Shown here in pieces: positions 10,803-22,271 of a stretch of 64,000 bases of DNA. Where the stretch lies: the NCBI GenBank assembly GCA_037178675.1, contig JAYMGJ010000085.1, positions 21,616-85,615 of the forward strand, in the 5' to 3' direction. Within the stretch, counting starts at the first letter, position 1. Every line of letters begins with the position of its first letter. The position numbers and the translations under genes are program-made. Origin of the DNA: Scleroderma bovista (Eukaryota; Basidiomycota; Agaricomycetes; Boletales; Sclerodermataceae). The notes below the pieces were generated by a model, which saw only the letters and a list, made by a program, of their open reading frames with translations, was not told where the DNA came from and searched no databases.

Positions 10803-13800
10803 TCATGTTCTACAAGTATCCTCATCTAACAGACCTGTCTCAGTCAATGCGCGTCCAAGGGCTTTCCCAGTATCATCAATGGAATGAAGGAATCGTAGGA
10901 GTTCCCGACATAATTGCCAGTCTTGGGCGTCAATTGCACTGCGTAATAGTCGGACAACATCTCCATTGTTTTCATCAAGCTGTTCAAGGTTGTGCAGGAC
11001 AAGGAGATATGAACCAGCTATCTTCAGTCGGCCGGTTGCAAGGCACATCTAAGGAGTCACCAGTGAGCAAAGGGGACGTGATAGATACTCCATATTACGG
11101 ACCTCAAAGAGGTGCTGAGGACTCCCGACAACATCGAAAAGACGCCTCCAACTCGTCACCTCAGTTTTCCGCGCACAACCAACGACGACGTCCAAAGCAA
11201 CATCAAAATGGTCCAAGAACTGTATCACAGCAGGTAATACTGTTTTCGTCGATCCGTCGCCCTCCAACCCTGTTGAGATCTCAGATTCTACAATAGTGTG
11301 GAGGAGGATCTCAAGGGCATGCGCAAAAAATACAAGATGCTGGTAATGGGCTGCAAGTTGGACAGCTTCTTGCCCCTGGCCAGACTCGAGATGATACCGC
11401 AAAACGTGATGAAGGAATAAGTGTGACTGAATAGTGCCATTGGTCCAACGAATTCTCATAAAGATATAAAAAACAGCTCACACTCGTTGCCTGCCTGAAC
11501 ATCACAAATGGGAGATTAAGCCGTGTGATTAACTCAGATTCAGCCCCTATGATAATTCCCTTGTCCATGAGTACAGCTGAGGGTAAAAATTAAGATCGAA
11601 GCGAGTGGTAGTGGATCATGAACACGCACATAGAGGGTAAAAATCAAGCGGAATGTTAACGCTCTCTTTAACACATTGAGGACCGTTCACCGATGAGGAC
11701 GATTCTATTGTGAGAGCGTTCAGCCACACACGCATGCCCTGTCCGTCATAGGCCCACAGAGAATTCTCCAGAGCACCAATACCCCGTAGGTGAATCCAGC
11801 AGAACTCAATGTGGTCGGCAAAAACCTGCATGTCATATTTTACCTCTTGGTTGCCCGACTACAGTAATTCATGAGGCCACGACATTGACACAGCAGTCAA
11901 CCAAAACACACCTTCCTTGATCGAAGCAACACGAGTTGACCGCCAACCATTAAGAGAACAGTAGCAACTGCAAGGTCATCAGCAGGATCGCCGAATTCTA
12001 CAAGGATTGTTAGCAACAAGAAACATGATCTAACCGTGATACCTTACGCTTCTGAGCACTAGGAATCATCCAGCTCAGTACTCTAACAGCAGAGGGCGCA
12101 GCGATAACACCATTGAAAGTGATACTGCCACAGAAATGTAGCTTGATTGAGTCGGATGTCGGGATGATCAAGTAATGACTGAGCATGTTGTCCATAGTGT
12201 AGACCAGCAGGGAGTTGTCTACTAAGGAGAGGATGACCACAGGTGAGGCAATTTCTTCGCAATGGAGGATATTCTGGTTGTTCAAGTCGAGATCACGCGA
12301 GTACAGGCGAACCTAGTGAGGAGACTTAGCTTCTCATGGGGTCACGAAGAGATTTCACACACACCTGGTATGACTTCGCGACCTCGACTGCTGCGATCAA
12401 GACGTGGTGGAACCACGCCAATCCACCCTTGACAGAAAATGCTTGCTCTTGATTGACATTAGAGAAGATCTTCCAACGACCAGATGTTGCACTATAATGA
12501 ATCAGACCACGACGGCCAGCGACGGCCACCAGCCGACCGTCGCTGCTAAGAGCAGAGTGCCTGATGGGCCAATTCGATGCCAAGTATGCCAGAGGAATCT
12601 AATCATTACAGGGTTAGTATGACGTACGGACTCTGAAGCCGACCTACTTTGATATGTTGCCAGACGTCTGACTCTGGATTGATTATGCTCATGTCCGGTT
12701 GATCAGCTCCACGGTATATTAGCACACGGTCATCCAACTGGAGAAAAGCATAGCGTGTGTTATCCTAAAGGAAATAACATGTTTCAGTTGCCTCAACTTT
12801 AAAACAAACGACTGACTGGCGAGAGTTGGCACGTCGTTGCGCTCTTGGCAAAGGGTAAAACAAATATCTGCCCGTCCGACTCTAACAATCCAGGGTGAAA
12901 GCCCGAATAGCGATTTAGATCCAAATTTACTCACTGTCCGACGAAGACGAAGAAAGTACAATAAGTTCAAAATTACTGGGCCCCCAGAACTGAATACGAC
13001 AATCAAACCGGCAGGGCCAAAAAGGTGTACAAAGGACTCACCAGACCCCTGATACCATGTATAAAAACGTCCCGCAACCTGATCATTCAGCATCATTATG
13101 CGATTAGCAGGCCAACATTCCATTTCATGACCTACCTGTTATTGTCAATAGTATCGTCGACACCAAAATTGGATGCCAAGCAGCGTCCCCCGATACTGAT
13201 GATCGCCCACCCATTCTGCCAGCCAACAGCCAGTACATATCCATCCGAACTCCACTGAAGCGTCAAAACTTCTCCCCGTTGTCGGTTATAGGGATTAGGT
13301 ACCTCAATAATACGGGGTTCAGGGAGATTTTCCTGGGTCGGGAATGCGGTGAACTCGATAGCTCCGCTGTTTACCTCTGTGTGAGCGGCTCGCATGGAGT
13401 GATCGAATGAAACACACCTAAGAGTCCCTACAGCAACCAATGAAAATCTGGCATTGACGGCTACTTGAATTGCGCGGCGCGGTTCGACATAAATAGGGCG
13501 CGCATCGTCGGAAACCTGCCGAGACTTTTGAACCCATCGTGGGACCTCGTAATTATGGAAGCATGTGCCTTGCCAATAATACCGGTGTTCGGAACTGGAG
13601 CTCATGAAACTGTCGGAAAACGAGCTGCTCTCCCCATCCGCCCGACTACCACCGTTTTCAGCGTTCTGGTGATCACACTTCAGGAGGAGAGTAAATTAAA
13701 ACTTCTAAGCCTACCATGTAGTTCCGTTCATCCTCGCCAGTAGTCTCTGAATGTCTACTCTCTTGCAAACGAACAAAATATGCGCGTCCATCTGAAGTAA

Positions 13801-14697
13801 GCCAAGCTTCTATCCCCGGTGCAGGTTGCAGAATCTTTACGATGGTAACTGAAATGTAATGCATGCGATATTCAACATGCTCCATGCAATAAAGTACGTA
13901 CCGTCAGGATCTACTAACCACGGTAGTTCTTGCTCGTTGATCACCCATGTACTGTATCCAACGAATTTTCTCTTCACGGAACACTCGCCACTGTCGCTGT
14001 CGTCGTACGCAGGCCATGGTATGCGCTGTATAGCCGGCGGAGAACTCGTCGAGAACAACGTGTGATGTTTGCAGGGTAGAACACTGCATAGACTTGGGTT
14101 ACTTCCTCTGGGAGGAAATTAGGGGGACGACTTGCCTGAGGACTCTGCCTTCTGTGCGTATGACTCCCTCGAATGCAAGGCTGAGGGACTGGAGTGGCTG
14201 GCCCTCCCCAGGACCAGCCGAGAAATTGCGCTGGATGCCTTGTGCAATCTCCGGAGGATCGTATGCAGAGACATCGGGGACATATTCAACGGTGACCAGT
14301 ACTAGGTACGGGCGCGTAGTCTACGAAGAGTGTATTGGCAGACATCACGAAGTGGGGGGTACTGAAGGACTCGCCTGGATGACAATCCGACTCCCGTCTG
14401 GTGACCACGTCGCTGCAATATTCTCCCCGTGTTCGTTCAGAGAAATTTCTGATCTCACTAAATATGCCAACGGGGCAGATGGCTGATTCACCGCAGTCGA
14501 AGTGTCAGCACCTGGTCATCGCACTACTCTGAATGGGGACAGACCCGAACACGCCAGACTGTCAATTCGTTTCTCGTGAGCGCACAGAACAGCGACCTCC
14601 GTGGACTCGGTTCGATACACAAGACATCTTCATGTTGCGCTTCAGGTAGACCTGGTACCGTGCATAGCTGTTTTGCGGCAGAGGTTGGAAAATACAT
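10803..14697 (-). CDS. RIC1: RIC1, subunit of the Ric1-Rgp1 GEF for Ypt6/Rab6
   Basis: With Rgp1 it activates the Golgi Rab Ypt6 in endosome-to-Golgi retrieval. It starts MYFPTSAAKQLCTVPGLPEA at 14697, typical of the family, then SPRRSLFCALTRNELTVWRV and APLAYLVRSEISLNEHGENI. An N-terminal beta-propeller-like half follows, including VLTLQWSSDGYVLAVGWQNG near 13270. The C-terminal RIC1 domain is diagnostic: HHVLRYHLESGQGQEAVQLA, HALEILLHTIVE, DVALDVVVGCARKTEVTSW, GSYLLVLHNLEQLDENN and DWQLCRELLRFLHSID (11450-10880). Roughly a dozen introns are needed. The stop is taken at 10803; an alternative splice could extend the C-terminus slightly into the 10736-10485 frame, which shows no family similarity. 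RIC1 identity is strongly supported. Confidence 0.92.
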
Positions 14698-15020
14698 GGT
14701 AAATGTGATCAGTATGCTGGTAGCGGTTGGAAGGGCGCGAGTGCCCGGCGACCAAGCTGAACTGCAGTGAGGCAGTTCACAATTGCAAGGGACGCCTGTC
14801 GTTGCTATCGATGCGTATGCTCATAGCCATAAATTATCAAGTGACGACTCAAGTACTCAAAAGTTTCAAACCACGTGTCTCCGCCATTTCAGAGTGGTGC
14901 ACATTTGATTAGCAGACAATTGCGAGTGACGTACAGAACATGCAATTGAAGAAACCATTAACACGATGCGAGGGATAAAGGGGAATTTGGAAAACGTAAC
15001 CCAGGAAAAAAAATACACTA
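14698..15020. other. intergenic, no gene seen
   Basis: Lies between the RIC1 start and the stop of the PRELI-domain gene. It presumably holds the RIC1 promoter. No repeat or RNA gene was noticed. Confidence 0.6.
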
Positions 15021-15862
15021 TTACCTGCCTCCCCAGAACTTGTCATACCATCTACCATTTCGTGTGGACGGGTCATCCTCCCGTTCATTGACGTTCTGCT
15101 CGACGTGAAGAGACGAAGCTGAGGTATCCGAAGCAGGAAAGGTTCGATCTGTATGAAGGTAGGAAGCATACGACCCTAGTGTCATTGGTTGAAGGCGTGC
15201 TTGCCGGATGAGATCTAGGATGAGGGATACTCCTTGCCGGGACTGAAAAAACAACCATAAGACAGCAGGAATAGGATAGTACAAGGTGGACTCACTCTCT
15301 GGACGTGAGCCTTGAATCGGGCCAAACCATGATTCTCGATTCTTTTCGTCAAACCCCAACCGAATTTTGAGGTTATATACGCTTCCGTAGTTTGCAGTGT
15401 TCTCCTACGGAATAGTCATCAACCTGGTCGTACAATGAGGTAGAAGTGATGTACCCTTCTGGAGTCTGCTCGAACAGTTGTGTTTCCTCGACTTGCATCA
15501 CTTTAACGTGGTCGAGGTTTTTCGTCCGACACCGAACGACTTTTCCATATGGATCGACTTCGCTCTCCTCGACAACCCAAGACTCTGCTCTTGAGACGAT
15601 ACCCTTCGGAGCCCATCTGGGCAGCGCGCCCCGCTTCAATATAAGCCTTGTGGTTAACAATGTTCCAGACTCGGTTTGCTGACGGTCGACGACATCGCAG
15701 GAAACGACATGAGCAGCATATGGGTTCGGATAACGCAAGAAAAAGGCGAGAGAAACAATGGACCAGGGATCGCTACAGGGAAGGGTGTGATGTCCAACAA
15801 AGAATGCTCCAAACACGTAATGTTACCTACTCGTACAAGAAGGATTGGGAGAAGAACTTCAT
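15021..15862 (-). CDS. PRELI/MSF1-domain mitochondrial lipid-transfer protein (Ups-like), copy 1
   Basis: Ups/PRELI proteins, with Mdm35, carry phospholipids (phosphatidic acid or phosphatidylserine) across the mitochondrial intermembrane space. MKFFSQSFLYDDPWSIVSLA is split by an intron of about 60 nt after codon 10. The family signature is FFLRYPNPYAAHVVSCDVVD, followed by ALPRWAPKGI, ESWVVEESEVDPYGKVVRCR and NLDHVKVMQVEE. Two further introns (about 15245-15300 and 15360-15420) lead to LGFDEKNRESWFGP and a C-terminal helix SRQGVSLILDLIRQARLQP; the tail is Ser/Asp-rich and ends WYDKFWGGR. The N-terminal Lys-Phe-Phe start and RYPNP motif are conserved in the family. It most resembles Ups1/Ups3-type proteins, but subtype is inference. 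A second family member lies at 33411-34064. Confidence 0.88.
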
Positions 15863-16019
15863 GGCCAACGACCCCTGCTTGAGTGAATAATCACGGTGTC
15901 GACTTCAGGTTTGCTGGAAAGAAGGGATGAGTGTGTGGAGGTCCGAGGAAAACCGGCAAGTAACGCGACGTCACAAATGCGTTTATTTTGTACTGTAACT
16001 TGTGCCACTTCCTTATTTA

Positions 16020-17465
16020 CTACGGTTCATCATATGTCTCATCTCGAACGGGACCTGTGCTCGACACGAACACCCTCAGTCCGTCATGAGAGGGCCGTAC
16101 CCAGTGCCCTGTCCCGTCTATTTTTCCTTCACTAATCATTCTTACTCCCTGACACACCGGCGGAGCCATACCCGCCGTTGTTTCAAGGGGTTCATGCCCT
16201 GCTGCCTTCCCTACCGTTACCCACTCGTCATGCAGGAGTTCATGATTGAACCCTATCAGATAGTTGCGCTCTGCATCGAGTCTTCGGATGGTAGCAGCTG
16301 CTTCTCGAACACCCATGTGCGACATATGCGCCCGAAGCCTCAGACAATCGATTACTAGCACCGATTTGCGCTCTCCAGATTCGATAATTGGCCATACATC
16401 TTCAGGTATATGAGACACGTCGGACATGTAAACGATCGAGTGCTGGATCATGAAGCCAAAGCACCAATAAGGATGGACTTTGGGGGCACGCTCGGTATTT
16501 TTGGGGGATGATCGACCAGAAATAACTGGTGTTACAGGTTGCGTCGCCATCGGAGACGGTGCGAACGTTGAAATGGTATTACTGGTGAATAGTCTTCCGT
16601 GTTGCACTTCAAATGGTGTTAATGATATTTTCTCCAGCCGGACCTTTCTCACCTGAGAACGGGGTAACCCATACCCCAGTATCCTTGATCTCGAATGGTA
16701 CTTTGTCTTCGATAATGTGCCAATTAAAATCTGGGACCTATGCCACGATCAGCATTGGTTAAACTTCAACTTAAAATGTGGCACGTACATCGCCACTTCC
16801 AGAAGCGAATGCTTTTGACACGAGGTAGGGGAAGGCTCTCTTTACTTCTTGGAATGTGTCCGGGGACACGTAGATGTCGATGGATTTTTGAATGGCGCTT
16901 CGAAGCGTCCATCCTGTTGGTTATCTACTGATGAGACAAATACAAGAGAATTCATCCTTGACTCAGTGGTCACCTCGTAGATCATCTAGTCCGTTCATCG
17001 CTGGCGAGCCATCAGTCCATTTTATTTCCAATCTCGCAGCGCCCACTAGGGAACATACCATCGGCATGAGCATGTGTTATGAGTACTGCGTCAATCTGTC
17101 GTAGTCCATACTTTGGAAACCATTCCACAGCTGCTGTTTGAAAGGTCTTGCCGACATCTATGACAATTGTCCTGCAAAAACTTGAAAAAGCCAATCCAAA
17201 TCGCACGACTTGGTGAAAACCAAGCTCACGTTGTTTTCTGATCTCTGCCGGTCACTCGAAGTGCAACGGAGGTATTGCGACGAATATTTCTTTTCCCATC
17301 TAGAGTTAGGGTTGAGAGGCAAGTCTTGCAGGGCTGTCTATTCGAGGGGGCAGTTAAGCAATCTATGTATGGTATGGACGACGAAGTGCCCGTTCCGAGA
17401 AATAAGAGCTCGATTTCTGTTGAAGACCCATCGACCGGTAAACTTGGGGGTAATACTAGGCCCAT
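16020..17465 (-). CDS. Metallo-beta-lactamase-fold hydrolase (PhnP-like)
   Basis: Starts MGLVLPPSLPVDGSSTEIEL at 17465; an in-frame ATG 48 nt upstream is possible. The beta-lactamase-like fold is seen in LLFLGTGTSSSIP, a Cys-containing insert (RQPCKTCLS), TIVIDVGKTFQTAAVEWFP and the metal-binding LITHAHADAMNGLDDLR, which is joined across an intron at about 17000-17070. Later parts are KSIDIYVSPDTFQEVKRAFP, VPDFNWHIIEDKVPFEI, the second-half IVYMSDVSHIPEDVW and a late His in GFNHELLHDEW. This order matches the eukaryotic/bacterial PhnP-type phosphodiesterase branch found in many fungi. The substrate is unknown (cyclic phosphodiester activity is inference from PhnP). About six introns are inferred. 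It lies tandem upstream of the PRELI gene with 157 bp between. Confidence 0.88.
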
Positions 17466-18140
17466 CGCAGTAGAGGGAACAAGCACGAGCCCGGACAACA
17501 GGGTGACAAGCAAGGGTCAGCAAAAGATTGAACGGCATCGCCAACGAATCGATGATAAGGTGCGGGAAAAATAAACACGGACACACAGAGGTTGTCTTCG
17601 CGTGGTGGCGCACGGAACTGGCAGGTGGCAGTGCTGGATGGCGAGCAGTCGTCAAAACACCCTGTCTGTGCCACTCGTCGGATACCCTCAGCGGTATGGC
17701 AAGAGAGGATCCACACTGGCTAGTACCAGTGTGGTGCTGCACGGGGACGAGAAAAGTGCTGGCGCGCTCCCGAAAGGGACGTTCTCGCCCGGCTGGCCTC
17801 GAGTGCTAACAAAGAAGCCTCCTTGTCCCCACCCGCCTTCACCCAGTTTTTCAGACCATCTTTGCGTTGGGTCGCTGCCAGCGCACACGCTTCGGCCTAC
17901 TCCCCTCGTATGTGGTAGATGGTAGTTCACCTAAACAGCCCCGGAAGGGCGGCGGTCGGGGTAGCGGTTTAAGCCCCCTGACGAGAGCTTTCGCAGGCTC
18001 GAAACCGCACGCCCAAACCCGCCCCTTTACCTGTCCCTGTGTGTACTGTACGCGGCCCCGATCTTAGGAGAGGGGCGTCCGACGGACACGACAAACAGAT
18101 TTGATCGCCCGGGATACCTCTCTTCGCACACAGACTATAC

Positions 18141-18164
18141 ACTACCCCCCTTCGGGGGGGTAGT
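18141..18164. repeat. 10-bp perfect hairpin with TTCG loop
   Basis: ACTACCCCCC (18141-18150) pairs perfectly with GGGGGGTAGT (18155-18164) around a TTCG loop, an exceptionally stable tetraloop when transcribed. A competing pairing of CAGACTA (18131-18137) with TAGTCTG (18161-18167) exists. It sits in a gene-poor segment; no associated transcript or RNA gene was recognised. Confidence 0.6.
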
Positions 18165-18835
18165 CTGGGCATTACTAGGACCAAACGCGCATATATCAAT
18201 CCCCTCCCAGAAGGGGTGCTTTTGTACATCTTGAAACGCATTCAGATTAGTCTCTGTTGAATGCATGTCACCAACACTGCTAAGTCCTATCACTAGTCAA
18301 CCATCCACTCCTCAAATGTCCTTTGTGAAGGCCCACGCGGAGAGAAGTTGAGGACATCCCGATATCATGCTTTCAGTACAGAAGATCTGGGAGTCCATTT
18401 TCACATCTGCGCCTCGGTCTAGTACGTGTTACTATTGTTGCACTAGAGATGGCACTGCGGTTACCCTACCTGAAGTACTGTGCTGGTGCGATTTATTTAT
18501 CGGTTGGAACTGACGTGCCTTTCGACGAGATATATGAGGAGGGTGCTGGGGACCTATCTGCATTCCCACATTTTTTTCAATGTAGAAGCTTGTCTCGCCT
18601 CAAGAAGATGAGCCTTTATTATTTCGAAACTTGGGCCCCATGACTTCCAATTGCCTCCGGGTCTCGTCTAAACCTTGCACACTACAACATTGCCCATTGG
18701 ACACCTCGTGAGGATAACTATCAATGCGCAGTGCTTGCTGAAAGCTCTTGTCGCCCCTCTGTTTAGACACGGCCGCCGCATGGTAGATCCACTCTCTGTT
18801 GGGCTCAGCGGTCATGGATCGGTCCAAGTTTTCCG

Positions 18836-19237
18836 GTGTTCAACTTGACCCAGTGTTGCCCTTTCAGTGGTGCGATGCCGTGTACAAGGTATGATTGTAT
18901 TTCTTTTGGAAGAGTAGGTCATGCCACGAAGACTGTTGTTTGGGATTCGGGGGGACGCCTCCGTTCGACTTGGATGCACTCGACTCTCATTTCGTTCGTT
19001 GGCTTAAAACCCACTGCAACCTACAGATACCCAGGTTTCCCCTTCGTCTGTGTTCATAACGATCTGGGGGAAAGCCACCTTGTTTACAAGGTCACTGCAA
19101 GTGGAAATGACACGCTTTTTTGGTCATCCGCAAACCTGGTGATCTTTTTGCTCCGATTCAATAGAGCTGAGCATGAAGGACTACGCGTGCGTTTGCATTG
19201 GGAATGTAACACTCCCGTGCTCGTAAACACGGTGTAA
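18836..19237 (+). CDS. hypothetical open reading frame, 133 codons
   Basis: A single uninterrupted frame starting MFNLTQCCPFSGAMP and ending PVLVNTV. No family, signal peptide or convincing membrane segment is recognised. The surrounding DNA has no other confident gene until DRG1 at 19664. It may be an exon of an unrecognised gene, a decayed gene, or chance; coding status is doubtful. Confidence 0.2.
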   Translation: MFNLTQCCPFSGAMPCTRYDCISFGRVGHATKTVVWDSGGRLRSTWMHSTLISFVGLKPTATYRYPGFPFVCVHNDLGESHLVYKVTASGNDTLFWSSANLVIFLLRFNRAEHEGLRVRLHWECNTPVLVNTV

Positions 19238-19663
19238 GGTGTGGAATACCATACCCCTTGTGCGTACCTACGCTGATTGTGGCTCAGGTTATCAGCGGTG
19301 AGGTAAGGTTTACTATCCATGCCCATGCCCATGCCATTCTCTTTGCGGACATCGTGGCGCGTATATGTACCAACCTCGGGGCATCGGGGTTCCATGCACT
19401 TTTGTAGGGCGCCTAACTTTCGGGTTTGGTTTGGTCTGAGAGCAGCTAAAAAAACATATAAATACTCCTAGCTTAGAGGCATCAGCTAAGCATGACATTC
19501 GTACTGCTCCAACGTTATGGACCGAATTTGCTAGCAAGTCTCTAGTAAACGTCGCACTTGGGGTTTCTGCTGTACAACTACGAGTGTAGTGTCAAGGAGT
19601 AAATTGTCAGTCATATCTCTCATTTTGCCACATGCTATCTTCGTGCCAGTTAATTAATGCTCG

Positions 19664-21776
19664 TCACTTGGTGAATACTAAAATATTTCAGAATATAGCC
19701 GAAAGCTACGACAACATATGGCTTACTCGAAACGACATCGTCATCTTGAACTTGATGACTCAAACTGACTTTTTGGGTGTGTGGCGAAAATTTGGAGGAT
19801 CGTCCCTGTCCAAAAATGGTGAGCGGGATAAAACTTATATTCGCAACTTTGTTACCCTTGGATCGACAACGATATGAGCATGGCAATAGGATGCGCAGAT
19901 GAACTACTCACCAAACAAGTGCATATCTGAAGTTGGTTGCAAGCGACTTATGGATACCAAGGCAAACATCCTAGTGTCCCTTGAGGGAGGACCGCGTAAC
20001 AAAGTTGTTAGACAGCGCACCTCGATTGTGGCGCCCTTTCGGAGACACACCGGGTCAGCTAGGTCAGGGCGTTCTCCTCGCTTCTTTGTATAAACCTTGA
20101 CGAGTTTGAGGCTTTCCCAAATTCGTTCAATGAGATAGTTCAAGCTGAGTTCGACTATGAAAGTCAGGTTCGTCACAAGTCACCTTCGCTTACTTGAGAT
20201 CCATCTCGCAACTAATAACCACGGTGTTTTCGGTACGGGCTAGTTTATCCACCTATGTTGAATCCGTCAGGCAGATCGGTCAGTATCATTGCTAAGTTAT
20301 GATGGCCCACTAGTTCCAGACTGATTGCATCTATCTTATTGTACACATCTACAAAGCTGAAGTGGAATGGTGCGACATGAAGGTAATTTGACACTTACAA
20401 AGACACGGCATGTATTTGCGTGTACCTGCAGGGCTGTTTTAGACAAGACCCGTGCTTCAAGGTTCATAAAAACGAACCTATCAAGACATCAATAAATTCG
20501 TCTGTGGTGATCTAACAATATGATCATCAGTATATCGGGCGCGCTTTCGTTTTCAGGGTGACCCTACGTCTTCCCGGATCATCACATCACAATTATGCAG
20601 CTTGTCTATACGATAAGTGAGCCAATGACATTATCGCTCTTACAAAAGAAGGTCCCCACAACTTGCAAGAATGGTACGGATGGTCTTCTCGTCTGTCTTT
20701 GTTAGTTTAACGGTTGTCGTGAGCTGTGACGGTAAAGTGTCACAATTTGGTTGGCAGTAAAGTAATGATATGCCATACGGTGATCTGGTATGAAACGAGA
20801 ATTCAGTCGTCAAACTGGACGTACAGTGCAACTTACACCACCGGTCGTGCGACGTTTGAATACTACATCGGGTTTCCGTTTGTTCAGCCGGATACCAACA
20901 GCATCTAGTTCTATTTCGAGAAGGCGCCGTTGCTCTTCAGATTTGGTTGCATCAAGCATGATCAGTATAAGATCGGCCGTCTTGGCGGCTTAAATGGTAG
21001 TCAATGACGAAAAGCCAAAGGCGATGCCCAGAAGAGCTGACTTGCTACTACTTGTCGGCCGCGACCACGTCCCTGGCTGGCACCTTCAACGATTCCTGGG
21101 AGATCGAGAAGCTGAATTCGTGCTCCTTGGTATTCTATGACGCCAGGAATGGCCTATTCCACCTGAATTGAGACACCGCTTGTAAGTTAGCGAAGAGCAA
21201 CCTACCGTAAGGGTGGTGAACTCATAAGCTGCAGACTCTGAAGCGGTATTGGTGCATTTACTCAGAAGGGTTGACTGTGAAACAACTTTAGAATCGTAAA
21301 GGTTCAGTGAATTGACCGGTAGGCACACCTTTCCGACAGAGGGAAACCCAATTAGAGCCACCCGAGCATCACCAGCTTTCTGCACCTCGAATCCCACACC
21401 CGAGGATCCGGATTTTGAAGTTGGCTCCAGGAGTTGGGCCCTGTATCGCGCCAATTTTGCTTTGAGCATCCCCAAGTGATGCTCCGTAGCCTACTTGGAC
21501 GCCTCGATATCACGTCAGTCCATTGAAGAGAAGCCACGGCACCTTATTCTTCTGGGCTAGGTGGTCCTTATCAGAAGATCTAGAACGAGCCCATAATGAT
21601 ACTCACTCCGAGCCATCTCCTCTGTCATATACGCGGTGAACTGATTGTTTCATACCGGTGGCCTGTTCAAATCACTTACCTTCAATCTCTTTGATCTTAA
21701 AGTAACATCATGGTAAACTAAGGGTGATGAATGGAGGCTACAGTTGAATAATAAATACCTTCTCCACGATACCCAT
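19664..21776 (-). CDS. RBG1: DRG-family translational GTPase (DRG1/RBG1), 18 exons
   Basis: Ribosome-associated GTPase of the OBG/DRG family, which acts with a Tma46/DFRP partner. Hand-chained exons: 21776-21759, 21695-21680, 21621-21607, 21556-21543, 21490-21329, 21274-21206, 21153-21042, 20988-20837, 20723-20663, 20605-20568, 20511-20478, 20425-20399, 20348-20311, 20252-20194, 20144-20021, 19970-19912, 19805-19727, 19677-19664. The product reads [41 protein letters not shown]-loop GFPSVGKSTLLSK (split by an intron), G3 [21 protein letters not shown]4 NKID in [12 protein letters not shown] and TGS domain [16 protein letters not shown], ending DVVSIFTK. The first four exons are 18, 16, 15 and 14 nt and join in phase. 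The summed exons total 1091 nt, one short of a whole number of codons; the mismatch is at the 19912/19805 junction, so either that splice differs or there is a 1-nt indel. Confidence 0.93.
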
Positions 21777-22271
21777 TTTGACCGTCTTTTAGATACCTGC
21801 CAAGATCGTCCGAGGTATGTTTATAAGCAAGTGTTCTGCCAGGAGACGTTACATGATAATTGCGGCTTTTAGTACGTGCTGTGCTTTTTTCATTTCAAAA
21901 CTTTGGTACAGTTTGGTACTACATATTGTACTTGTTCATTAGAGCGCACTGAAGGAGGTCTACCTGTCCGGATTCTTCTGCTCCCACCACACCATATCAC
22001 ACTTGAATCTTTGAGTCCAAATTCTCTATCATTCTCAACTAGAAATTCTGGGTTATGAGTTGGAAATGTCATATTTTGGTCGTTTGGGATTTGCATGGGA
22101 TCATGATAACGAAGCTAGGGAAACAAATCGATGCCCCTAAAAGGGAACTTGTGTAAACAGGAAAGTACGTGCTTAGGCCTAAGACATGCAGTCAAGCTTT
22201 CAAAACCCGTCAGTGTCAACACACACCCATGATGGAAGTGGAGGATATAAACGATGACTGACATAAACTGG
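21777..22271. other. intergenic, no gene seen
   Basis: Lies between the DRG1 start and the MFS transporter stop. It presumably contains the DRG1 promoter and transporter 3' UTR. No repeat or RNA gene was noticed. Confidence 0.6.

Larger units (their letters stand above)
17466..19663. other. 2.2 kb stretch without a confident gene
   Basis: GC-rich 17.5-18.2 kb and AT-richer beyond. It contains a strong hairpin at 18141-18164 and a 133-codon frame at 18836-19237, described separately. Short segments around 18400-18900 read like protein (for example LPFQWCDAVYK just before a GT) but I could not chain them into a gene or recognise a family. Confidence 0.4.

Noticed and set aside
10757..11296. 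179-codon plus-strand open frame
   Set aside because: Antisense to the conserved C-terminal domain of RIC1.
21086..21475. DRG GTPase frame appearing interrupted between GFPSVGK and STLLSK, suggesting a pseudogene
   Set aside because: The extra sequence is an in-frame intron with canonical GT and TTTCACAG ends; removing it restores the P-loop and all other exons chain to an intact C-terminus.
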